Shown here: positions 11,201 through 19,998 of the stretch, in pieces | How positions within the stretch are numbered: position 1 is the stretch's first letter | Layout: each line of letters starts with the position of its first letter | Assembly: GCA_004764695.1 (NCBI GenBank) | Contig: SMSO01000031.1 | Span: forward strand, 7,745,261 to 7,809,260 | DNA from: Schizochytrium sp. TIO01 | Taxonomy: Eukaryota; Sar; Bigyra; Thraustochytrida; Thraustochytriidae | Direction: 5' to 3' | DNA: 64,000 nt | Notes under the pieces: model-generated | The model's database searches: none | What the model was told of the DNA's origin: nothing | What the model saw: the letters and a program-made list of their open reading frames with translations, nothing else | Translations under genes and position numbers: made by a program

Positions 11201-12583
11201 GATAGGGGTATCCGCGGCGAAAAGCTCGCGACGAACTTCAGAGTCAACCTTGTTGCTCGAAGTGGCACGCTGCTCAATCTGTTGAGTCTTCTCCTTAGAG
11301 TACGGAGAAGCGAGCCATGCCTTGGCAAGGGCTTCCTCGCTACTCGGGGCGTTGGGGCGCGTCTGGTAGATTGTACGTGCCTCGGTGGTGACCTCCTGAA
11401 TAAAGTCAGCAATATCACGATCGTCGGGGCAGTCGAAACCAATACTAGAAAAGTATGGCAAGACATTCTCGCGAGGCCCGTGGTAGACAACATATCCCAT
11501 GGCAAGGATCATGATCTCGTCAAAGAGATCATAAACCTCAGGAGGGGGCTGGAGAAGGGCAACGATCGGGGTGGTCTCCATCACACGAGCAACACCAGTA
11601 ATGCGTCTGCAAATGTCAAAGGTTGCAGAACTGTCAAGACCAGTGGAGATTTGATCATAGAAGGCGAGCGGGCGGCGAGCCATCATCATCTCAGCGGAGG
11701 TTACACGCTTACGTTCACCACCAGAAACACCACGAAGAAGGTCGTTACCTACGATGGTGTCCGCTGCGTTTCCAAGCAGCAGGTTGTCAATGATAAATTG
11801 GGGGAACTCATCGAACTCCTTTCTCACATGCTCGATCTCCTCCGGTGTGGCATTTTGAGCAAGCGAAGCGGCGGCGCTGATCTTGGCAGCGGCCTCCGGT
11901 CCTCCGAAACAGTCGTAGGCGAACTGAAGAGTCTCGCGCACGGTAAGCACAGCGGTGTGCTCGTCATTCTGGTCCACGTAGGTGGAAAGGCTGCGAACAC
12001 GGACTTCGTCAGAGGTGTAGCCCGAGTAGTAGATCTCACCCTCAAGTTGAGCCTTGCTACCAGTTTTGAGACGCTGTGAGAGAGCTTTGAAGAGGGTGGT
12101 GACACCACATCCGGGGGGTCCAAGTACAAGAGTAGACCTTCCCGCCTCAAAAGCACCAGAAATGTTGCGAAGGATGGGCAAGTCGATGCGCGAATCCTTG
12201 CTGCACATGAACGGCATGTACATGGTGTTAACAACGTTGGAAATGCCAACGTCAGCCTTTGGCACGTTCACAGTGTAGCTAATGTTCTTGAAACCGAGGT
12301 GGACAGGCCAGTGGTCACCCTGGCGGACACGAGACATGACCTTGGCATGAGCCACGGCAGTCATCTCGCGACTAGAGGGGGGTTGCATAGAGCTGCTCAT
12401 CTTGCTCCGTGCCCGTGCGTAGTCGTCCATGTCTTGAGTAGTCTTGGCAGGCTTATCGTCGGTGCTGGAGGAGTCATCAGAGTCTTGCATTTCAACATCG
12501 AACTCATCTTGAGGCAGGTCGCCGTCAAGCGTAATTGTGCCTGACTCGGCGGTCTTATCGACTTCTGATCCGTCACCCAACAT
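8294..12583 (-). CDS. PDR-1: full-size ABCG/PDR-type ABC transporter, intronless
   Basis: 1429 residues from the first ATG at 12583; the open frame extends to 12622 but has no earlier ATG, and MLGD matches the start of its paralogues. Order is NBD1-TMD1-NBD2-TMD2. An acidic Ser-rich N-terminus precedes NBD1, whose Walker A is GPPGCGVTT (about 155-163; lysine replaced by valine). C-loop VSGGERKRV lies near 286 and Walker B FYDQISTGLD near 308 (catalytic Glu replaced by Gln). TMD1 spans about 487-750 with YYKQSSSYFFRT and a hydrophobic exit region. NBD2 has a standard Walker A (GSSGAGKST, about 866), C-loop GLSTEQ (about 972), Walker B FADEPTSGLD and H-loop CTIHQPS. TMD2 runs from about 1150 to the end, YVSFLKR. 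PDR proteins export hydrophobic drugs, lipids or metabolites across the plasma membrane. Codons TTA, CTA and TCA are strongly avoided, suggesting high expression. Stop codon TAA. Confidence 0.96.
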   Translation of the reverse strand: MLGDGSEVDKTAESGTITLDGDLPQDEFDVEMQDSDDSSSTDDKPAKTTQDMDDYARARSKMSSSMQPPSSREMTAVAHAKVMSRVRQGDHWPVHLGFKNISYTVNVPKADVGISNVVNTMYMPFMCSKDSRIDLPILRNISGAFEAGRSTLVLGPPGCGVTTLFKALSQRLKTGSKAQLEGEIYYSGYTSDEVRVRSLSTYVDQNDEHTAVLTVRETLQFAYDCFGGPEAAAKISAAASLAQNATPEEIEHVRKEFDEFPQFIIDNLLLGNAADTIVGNDLLRGVSGGERKRVTSAEMMMARRPLAFYDQISTGLDSSATFDICRRITGVARVMETTPIVALLQPPPEVYDLFDEIMILAMGYVVYHGPRENVLPYFSSIGFDCPDDRDIADFIQEVTTEARTIYQTRPNAPSSEEALAKAWLASPYSKEKTQQIEQRATSSNKVDSEVRRELFAADTPIYSTSCCEDFQLVLKRQWQLVSRDPAFLRARAMQAIIMGVIIGTLFLNLGSDLPESFADGNNTLVTQRYGLIFSALLQCALAGMAQVPIVLDQRPVYYKQSSSYFFRTINYVLAESITVIPIIVFEAIILSTLIFWLSRVVPWGDDTPTGESDVGGRFMLFVVVMICINLSFSAWLRAVATLSPSAAIGQVIAGISISACILFSGFIITQDTMPPWFIWIYWITPISWAYRSAVLVIFQSKAFTAGQQAYALGLFSFTDDSNYLWAGILMLIGFMVVDTFLSTWGYEKVRFENSGSRQTKSSPNAEETNNPDVAEVERLMSGLSSRNLANERNASSKLGSNIRGESYAVRIDTTLNSERFVPVDLVFRDLWYAVQGPEDKKGEFNLNLLKGVSGYAESGTLTALMGSSGAGKSTLLDVLALRKTSGKITGDVLVNGRPQEKITFSRIVGYVEQNDIHSPTATVAEAILFSALLRQPKDVPRDEKEKFVENVIDTLQLNPIRDFMIGHKTEGGLSTEQAKRVTIGVELAANPAIIFADEPTSGLDASSARVVMDCLERIARANRTVICTIHQPSKDIFTKFDRLLLLRRGGEMVYFGDLGEKSKTLLDYLAAIPGTPGMPNPRYNPATYMLEAIGKNAGKSSVDYHEQYKESDIRKATDARIEEIVQNNLSERPEIHFKERFASDFKTQADQLFLRWMRAYWRNPSYNTTRIFIAVFVSLFFGFSFFKNGDELSVASDVQSFVGLMFMASVFMGVIAVNTAIPTIMAERAPFYRERAASYYSVAPMVIAITCVELPYIIFSACIFVPVFYFIVKLWINVTAFWTWWGTYVLLQTALTFLGHLFSTIAPNEQVATVFGALCFGIWSITAGLMIAVRDIPPQWYWLSTINPLRYSLNALVSAELACDDPSTTNSPGCNQLTDVDLTAWGYTQETFGFEAHDWKFCIGALAGFAAGWRIVTILAYTYVSFLKR

Positions 12584-12936
12584 GATCGATTTGGGTTTTA
12601 ACAGGTCAAGCTTTAGGTCCACAAGAGAGGGAGTGTTGTCCTAGAAAGCAACACCTCCCGAGAGTAACCGGGAGTCGTTTCGACCTACGCCAGTGAGTGC
12701 GCGAATGATCTGTTGATCTTGTTGTGTCCAGATATCTCTTTGTTCTTGTGCCGTTGGCCTTTCGCTGTCCTCAGCAACGACGACAACAAGCGCAACAGCT
12801 GCAACAGCAGTTTAAGCAAAACGACCCGCAGCCGGTTCTGGCGGGGCCTGGTTTAGCAAGCAGTTCGATCGATCAACGAGGACCGCCACCGAGAGCTTAG
12901 TCTCGCTTTGAGTGGGTTCCGCGAGGGGTTTGCGGA

Positions 12937-12948
12937 GTTTGGGGTTTG
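12937..12948. promoter_or_regulatory. GTTTGGGGTTTG motif, copy 1 (candidate upstream element)
   Basis: Twelve-base G/T motif about 350 bp upstream of the PDR-1 start. Function is inferred only from its recurrence upstream of PDR-1 (twice) and PDR-5 (once). Confidence 0.2.
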
Positions 12949-12969
12949 CTGGTCTGTTGGCGACCTTGA

Positions 12970-12981
12970 GTTTGGGGTTTG
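12970..12981. promoter_or_regulatory. GTTTGGGGTTTG motif, copy 2 (candidate upstream element)
   Basis: Second identical 12-mer, followed directly by GGGAG so that TTTGGGGTTTGGGG is formed. About 390 bp upstream of the PDR-1 start. Confidence 0.2.
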
Positions 12982-13131
12982 GGGAGTTGATGCTTGGTGG
13001 TGGATTCGAGGAGGATGACGCTGCCACCAAAGATGAATTTGGAGTTGATGAATCAGACTTACAATGAACAATTCAAAACATTTTTTCTTTTTCTTTTCTT
13101 CAGTGTTTTTATTTCTTCATCATTTCAGATA

Positions 13132-13166
<35 letters not shown>
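13132..13166. repeat. (AAT)n microsatellite
   Basis: About 11-12 uninterrupted copies of AAT. Confidence 0.95.
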
Positions 13167-13168
<2 letters not shown>

Positions 13169-13756
13169 TAGTTCTTTTCGTTTACGTTTACATAGAAATT
13201 AGGAAAATAAGTTTTAAAATAGAGCAACTTCCAAGCAATGCTCAAGAACAAATTTATCTTCAGCACTGAGAATGATGAATTTCACCTCAGCGAGGACCCA
13301 ACCGAACGAACATGAAGGTGGCCAATGCTGTCTTAAAGACCATCAGAGGTGTTTTCAAGAGGTATACCAACATACACATTCTCACATAAGCAACGTGAAA
13401 TGAATATTTTACAAGCCTTCACTGTTCCTAGTTCTTGTTTTCTCCTTTCTTCAGAAGTAGTTTTCAATTACATATACTTTTTCGAGAAACAAACAAAAGG
13501 AATGATTTCTAAAAGCAATACTTTAAAAGCAAACTATTTAAAAAGTAAAAACAAAAACAAAAGTAAAAATAAAGGAGGGAATTCTACGAAGTTTTTCTTC
13601 ACCCAAAGTGGAGCGTGCAAAATCCTTCATTATTCCTCGTCCAAGACTGCAGCAGTTCTGTACACCTGCGCCTCTCCCCATCAACTACCAACGCCACAGT
13701 AGTATATCCATGCTACCCTTTCCAGCTTTTGATGGTTTCGTCTCTCAAGAGGCTAT

Positions 13757-13828
13757 TTCATTCATTCATTCATTCATTCATTCATTCATTCATTCATTCA
13801 TTCATTCATTCATTCATTCATTCATTCA
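13757..13828. repeat. (TTCA)n microsatellite, 18 copies
   Basis: A perfect run of the tetranucleotide over 72 bp. The same unit recurs at 14320-14352 and 51854-51907. Confidence 0.97.
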
Positions 13829-13885
13829 AACCTCTTGCTTTCTTCAATTAAACGAGGTGGAAAAGGAAACAGTTTACGCTTAAAG

Positions 13886-13960
13886 CTTTTCCTCTTTCTT
13901 TTCTTTCCTTTTCTTTTCTTTTCTTTTCTTTTCTTTTCTTTTCTGTTCTGTTCTTTCCTT
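13886..13960. repeat. Pyrimidine tract with (CTTTT)n core
   Basis: Nearly pure C/T on the plus strand; the centre (about 13907-13943) is a regular five-base repeat. Confidence 0.9.
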
Positions 13961-14271
13961 TACCATTCTTTTAAATCTAAAAATTAAGCTTCAACTAACT
14001 AACTAACTAACTAATAGGTGCGCGTTAGGTATAACACTAGGACCCTGCTAGCTACCTTCAAACAAAAGGGGCATTGCAAAGTTGCAAACAAAGGTTCAAC
14101 AACGCGCGCAATGCACAGCTCCGCTGAGCGCCTGACTCCGCAGAGATGCGTTCGCGTGGGCCTTGCCTCGCCGCCGCTCCTCCTGCTGACTGACGCCTCG
14201 GCCCATTCACCCGCATACGCCGCACCGCTTCAGCGGCCTCGACCGCCTTCGAAGGAACGGGTGGCGCTCGC

Positions 14272-14352
14272 AGTCTATATCTATATCTATCTATCTATCT
14301 CTCCGACGATCGATCGATCAATTCATTCATTCATTCATTCATTCATTCATTC
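14272..14352. repeat. Compound microsatellite (CTAT)n-(GATC)n-(ATTC)n
   Basis: Three adjacent tetranucleotide blocks: CTAT/CTATAT to about 14302, GATC to about 14320, then ATTC to 14352. Confidence 0.93.
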
Positions 14353-14525
14353 TTCTGCCTGACCTCGCGAACTTGGAGAAGGCTTCTCTGTTCTCTGCCG
14401 TGCTCAGTAGCGCGAAAGAGTATTGTGGGCGCATCTACTACCTGCTGTTAGGCAGATAGATAGACGAAAAGCTACCGATGCTCTTGTAGAATAAGAGTCA
14501 CCGCATTTTGAGAATGGTCGATTGC

Positions 14526-14641
14526 AATTCATTCAATCATTCATTCATTTGATTTAAATTGATTTAAATTAGATTGATTGGTTCATTTATTCATTTGTTG
14601 ATATATTGATTGATTGATTGATATATTGATTGATTGTTGAT
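14526..14641. repeat. Degenerate ATTC / GATT repeat region
   Basis: Imperfect runs of ATTC, TTTAAATTGA and GATT with ATATATTGAT interruptions; looks like a decayed tetranucleotide array. Confidence 0.85.
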
Positions 14642-15084
14642 TCGATCATTCGCATCGAACAGCGGCACCACTGTTTGTTATGTACCTTGTAAAAGAAAGA
14701 AAGAAAGAGACAAACACTTATTGTATTAGAATCGGTCGCAGGCAAGCACGAGTAGGAGCTCCTACAGACACGACTATGTACCCTCTCTGTTCTTAGTCTT
14801 GTTCTAATGCCTTTCTTGGTACTTACCAATATTTTCATTTCATCCTTTTCATGTACTTGGGACCTTCCTACTGAGGTCCTACTCCTAACATTAGGAGTAT
14901 CCTACGGTTGACCTCGTTTTCTTCTTCTCTTTCGTTTACTGTAGTCTAAGTAGCACCATCTACCGAGTACTGGTAGCAGTGCCTCTGCTAGAATCCATTC
15001 ATTCACTGTAAATAAAACATTCATAGATTGGCTTCTTTTTCGCGGCCCCATCCTTTCTCTGGCCGACTGCAATAAAGACTAAGC

Positions 15085-15119
15085 AAATCAATCAATCAAT
15101 CAATCGATCGATCAATCGA
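15085..15119. repeat. (AATC)n/(GATC)n microsatellite
   Basis: About eight tetranucleotide units, AATC grading into GATC. Confidence 0.9.
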
Positions 15120-17518
15120 CGAATCTACGGATGAGTAAATAAATGAATACCCGGGTAGATAGATAACGTGTTGAAGTGGGAGCTGATGATTGATGTTCAA
15201 CAGCGATAGGCTACACGAGTTGACGAGGCATCGCGAAGCAGAATGAATGACGTGCAAAGTTTCAAGTTTTGCAGTTACACTCATTTGTTTCGTGGTCTCT
15301 GTTCTCTTTCTCTTCGCGTTCCTTTTTTTCTGTTTGTTCCACTCCGTCTAACGAAAGGCAATTAAGTAATTGTACCACCTACTATGCCTATTCTCACTTT
15401 TCATTTTCTTCTTCTTTTTCTAACTTTAGTACTATTAATTTTTAAAATTAAAAATGGTTTCAAAAACATGCTTATTTAATATACATGCGTTTACTAAAAT
15501 CAAAAAATGCGCAAAGTCTTTAAGCCATAACAATCGTTTCCTGACTTTAAAAGGAAAAGCACCGATCGTACTACAACAGAGATGAATCAATTCGCAGAGG
15601 GAACAAAGAAGAAGGCGGAGGAAACCCGTCTGCTTACTAAAGTACCTAATCCTTCCTTACTCTGAAAGAGAGAGGTTATTAATAAGTTAGTTATGAATTA
15701 ATTACTTCATTCATTCATTCATACGTACCGACTTTCAGGGCGGAGGAAGCACAACAACGCAATCGGCGCAAGTCCACCCGAGCAAAGCGCAGGAATGTGT
15801 GGCAAAGGCAGCGGAGTGAGTGAGTGACTGAGTGACTGAGGGAATAATGAATGAGCTTCGAAGGAGGTCTCAGTCTCCCGTATGTCACATCTCAATGCTA
15901 CGTCAGCGAGCATTTAGCGCTGATGCGAACGGGTCCTCAGTATCGCGTAACTGCTATTGCTCATGACGGCTCGTGAGTTTTACTGTTTATCTAAGTCTCA
16001 TTTCATTATTACACTCTTTTCTTCTTTTATCTATTTGTTCATCCATATCATTTTATTATATTTTAAAATGAGTGAGTATTTTATACAATTAGATGGAAAA
16101 TGGAAACGAAGAGGGAGGCTCAGGGTCTTCAAGTTGGTGAAGCGGCTGATTCTTTGACGAAACTGTCTGGAGCTGGCTGGGAAGGAAGGGTGAGCGAGTG
16201 GCTAGACATTTAGGCGAGCCCTTTCAGCCGGTCAGCCAGTTAGTCAGAGAGCCCATGATCATGATTGTGAAAGGGCTCAAGGTTTATTTTATAACATTCC
16301 CTGTTCCAAGTTTTATTGCAATTTTCGTTATATTTTTTACGCTGTTAAAATCTATAACTATTTATTTAGATATATTGAAGTGGAAAGAGGAACATTGTGG
16401 TGATGCAATTAAAATTCCGAATGGGAACCCGCACGACGGCATGCGATTGATTTCTCAGTTGACTTTGAGAGGAATGGCATTCCATTCATTCCTCGTCATC
16501 GTCATGAGCACCAGCATCAGCGGCATCAGCGCTTGCCTTCGTTGCGCGTTGGCGTTGCTGCGAGTTTGATTGATCACATGAACGGTGGCTTAGAACTCCA
16601 ACAGCGCCACGGCGTTATGACAGAGACCCATTCCCACAACGCGAGAGCAACGAAGGCAATGCTCTGAAGAAGCCACGCATGTTTGACTGTTCTGCTCCCA
16701 AAGTGAGGAAGCCGCTTCTTTTTTGTCTCCACACGAATCGCTGTCTCCTCTTTGCTCAGGATTAAAGCGTGTCTCTTCAAACGAAGGCTTCGATCTTCGT
16801 TTTGTCTGACTGACCTCGGACAGACGGATCGCACATCGTCCATCGACCAATCAACGCACATCATCGCCAAGCTCAGGCCGCCTTGAACGCGACCCATCAT
16901 AATTGCCGGAGGCCGAGCACAGCGTTGCTGCTGTTCAACCCTGCGCTCGAAACTGGAGTGGCAGGCATGATAGAAATGAACAAACAAACAAACAGTAACG
17001 ATGTTATCGAACGAACGGCCATTGTGATGTAATGCTGTCGAGATTCCCGGCGTTATTCTCACCACTGCTCATCATCAGAGCGTTATGAAACGTCCCGGCA
17101 CCCGCATTTCGAGGAATTGGCGGAAACCAGATGTGCCTGCAGCTTGAAGTAGTGAGCTCGATGGTTTCCCAATGGCCGCTGCAGTTTGAGGACTTCATGA
17201 AGAAGCTACTCGCCGAGCTCATAAGAGGTCCAAGGAGTCGATATTGATTGACAAGCAAGTAACGATGTTATTCTTTTTTATTTTGTTTTTGATGTTTTAT
17301 TACCTGATGGGTGACTCGTATTTGGGAGGTCTTCTAGGTCGCTTCGTGAGCCATGGAAAGGAGAAGGTTCGTAATTTGATCTGTGGCTGAATCTGGGTGG
17401 CATTAGCTGAGCCAAAGCGCGATTTTGGATTGACCCAACCCGAAACTCGGTGTTCAAGCTGCCAATGATCGGTCTCTTTGCTTTTGAGGAAGCACACCAC
17501 AACGCCCAGAACCACGGG

Positions 17519-17589
17519 CCTCCGCTACGGACAACAGACTGTACAAGGTACTCCTTCCTCGAAAGGCCATATGGTTGTCCGTAGGAGGG
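17519..17589. repeat. Imperfect inverted repeat (hairpin)
   Basis: CTACGGACAAC at 17525-17535 is the exact reverse complement of GTTGTCCGTAG at 17574-17584. Pairing continues outward through CCTC with a two-base bulge. The intervening loop is about 38 nt. The core CTACGGACAACA also occurs once at about 54427-54438. Confidence 0.6.
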
Positions 17590-18495
17590 AGGAGCGTCAG
17601 TACTTAGGCACTTCTCTCCATCGATCCCAGTCTAAGTCAGCTCATCTTTGCACACCCTGATCATCATCATCATCGGCAGCAACAACAACAGTAGCGGCAT
17701 CTCCATCGTCTAAATCCCACGTCCAAGCCAACCTGAGATTTCCAGCGCAAGTTTTACGAGGGTATTCCGCGTAAACTCCGTTCATCGAAGTTGTCGAAAG
17801 CACCAACAATCTTCACTGCCACAGCTTGGAACCCCTGGAACCCTTGCAGGAAACAAGTTCAGGGGACAGCGCTTCCCTCTAAGCTCGCATCATCATCAAT
17901 TATCCGCCTCCATCTGCAAATTGACCTGCAATTCCATCGCTCAACATGACCAAGCAAGTGAATAAATGAACGATACCCGTCGAATCGAATCATAGCCATC
18001 CGTCAATCCATCGAAGGTGGTCGTGAACTTGTCGAAGCATTGGTTGGTTCGGCGAAAAGATCATTGTTCGCAGCCGAGTGTAGGTATCTATCTATCTGTG
18101 TCTTAGCATATGTGTATCTGCCGTTGTGGTGGTGCTCAGTCTCAACGAACTTGCACAGATACGCTTATTAGGCGGCACTTTTGACCACGGACCGCAACGA
18201 GTCTGGTATGTACCGCGCACCGTGAAATTATTTTAGTTCCCACTTCACTTTGCTCTGTGTTCCTTTGTTCTTCGCTCTTTTTTGCACCCCTTTCTATAAA
18301 GTTATATTCCTGAACTTCTTTTTTTCCATATTTTATAATAATCATTGTAATGATTGTAATAATCGTAGTTTACAGTGTGAAACAACATGAATGAATTTTC
18401 ATTTTCACTCATAAGCTGGCGTATGTATGTAGAACCGAACGTATAGTGGCAGCCTCTGATGAGTAGGCTTTGTTTTTGTTTGGTTTTATCAATAG

Positions 18496-18541
18496 TTAGA
18501 AAGGAGGAGGCGATGCAACTTAGAAAGGAGGAGGCGATGCA
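18496..18541. repeat. Tandem 22-bp direct repeat
   Basis: TTAGAAAGGAGGAGGCGATG followed by CA occurs twice, at 18496-18517 and 18520-18541, with two bases between. Confidence 0.9.
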
Positions 18542-19641
18542 TACTCCTTTATTGCGATTATTCTATTTAATAGAAAAATAAATTAATATTTTAAAGAATA
18601 TAAATAAAACAATTTTTTACTTACAAATATAGAAGTTTAAAAAAAAATGTTTTTTAATATGTATAGAAAAGTTGGTATATATTGTCGTTCCAAGAGAACA
18701 AAGTGCTTGGACTGTCGAGAAGCGCGAATGGCGTGAACAGTTTTGGGAAAAGCGGCAGTGCATGGGTTAATACGCGCAAATGCGATATCTCCGTGGCCAT
18801 GAACTTCATGTATCTGTTGAGAGAGGGCACATTTGCATGATGTTCGTTCTCCAGGCATAAGGTTATACTTTATTTCATGAGGTTCCCTTCCCCACCGGTA
18901 GGAGCAGTTTATTTTTTTGATATTCGTTGCTCCTTTTTTAAATTGAAAATTTCCAAGTGGATAAATAAATAAATCTCCTCAGACCTAGTCAAACTCCTCT
19001 TCTTGCGCTTATCAAATTCAACAACCGCATCCACGGACGGTCGAAGTCTACGTCGCTTTCCAGGTTTTCCGTATTTCATGTCAAGTTTGCAACTCACGCA
19101 TGTCTTCACTGCTTCTCGGTCAGAACATTCGAGCTTGCTACAGCCTGTTTTCTCAGAAGTGAAAGCACCAATGAATCATTCAATTTTTGGTCATTTAAAA
19201 AAAGAAGAAAAAAAGTGTACTTTCGTGCATGTGGATCCTTAAATTTAGGGAAAGGAAATTGGACATAGATTGCTTTTGTCGGCTACTTATGAACCTAAGA
19301 AAGGCTCCCAAGCCTGGTGGATGGATGCTTTCATAAATTAAACCTGTCTACCTTTTCTGTACCTGCTTCATAACCCATTAACCCTCACAAGACACAAGTA
19401 CCTGCATGAGAAACCTACTGAGCTACTGATGCACATCCATTCCTGCAGAACACGCGCAACTTAGACTTGTTTCCCGCTTCTACTAGCTAGAATCACACAT
19501 TTGGCAACAAAGGATGCAGAAGCTGCGTCAATGCCACTCGTGGCTGGCCATTCAGAAAGCTTTGCACCTATAACTTAATAATATGCGTTCATTCTTCGGG
19601 CGAGAAGCCGAGACCTATAAGACGCTGTTTATAGCGAAGAG

Positions 19642-19998
19642 TCACTTGAGCGAATGAAGCGCAGCGAAAGGATGGTCATTTCCCGCATATTGATCACTCA
19701 ATGGCCAGTTGTTCAGAATCAAGTGTCTCCTGGCTTCTTCTGCTGTGAGATTTCTAAACAATGCACGCACCTTTCGTGCTTTCAGGTTCTCCAAAAGGTC
19801 CTCAAGTGCAGCCGTGCATTCACGCAAATAGAGACGCGTGTGAACAACAGTGCTAGTCCAAGGTCGAGAGTTCACCAGCACCCGCAACGGAGCGTCCGTA
19901 AAGTACCTGTGCGGTTGTGAAGAGTTATAGGTATATGAAGCGGCATCCAAACTTTGGTTGTTCTCCGTCGCTTCTTCTACGAAAATTGATATATCCTA
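19642..19998 (-). other. Exon-like open frame, possible gene fragment
   Basis: An open frame of about 115 codons, bounded upstream by a TAG near 19996, with no ATG at its start. Its translation has protein-like amphipathic character (for example ECTAALEDLLENLKARKVRA and NLTAEEARRHLILNNWPL), unlike the low-complexity frames around it. It could be an exon of a spliced gene, or a remnant of one. I do not recognise the family and found no convincing partner exon. Confidence 0.25.

Larger units (their letters stand above)
12584..13130. promoter_or_regulatory. Presumed PDR-1 5' region
   Basis: Sequence immediately upstream of PDR-1, GC-richer than the spacer beyond it. It contains two copies of GTTTGGGGTTTG (plus-strand reading) spaced 33 bp apart; the same 12-mer appears once upstream of PDR-5. 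Short overlapping frames here are not convincing genes. Confidence 0.35.
13167..19641. other. Long repeat-rich spacer between PDR-1 and PDR-2, first part
   Basis: About 6.5 kb without a gene I can support. The first half (13.7-15.9 kb) is dominated by tetranucleotide and other short tandem repeats, listed separately. Open frames up to 163 codons (for example 16574-17065 minus and 16198-16569 plus) have unremarkable composition and no recognised motif. A 22-bp direct repeat lies at 18496-18541 and an imperfect hairpin at 17519-17589. Confidence 0.5.

Noticed and set aside
12584-12622. Upstream extension of PDR-1 by 13 codons
   Set aside because: The extension has no ATG; the first ATG at 12583 gives the MLGD start shared with the paralogues. 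The same reasoning applies to PDR-4 (50820-50870) and the propeller gene (2774-2812).
13608-13883. Open frames encoding repeated IHSF units
   Set aside because: They are translations of the TTCA microsatellite, which stays open in its frames; similar artefacts occur near 14320 and 51860.
16574-17065. 163-codon minus-strand frame
   Set aside because: No recognisable motif or protein-like periodicity, and it overlaps a shorter frame on the same strand.
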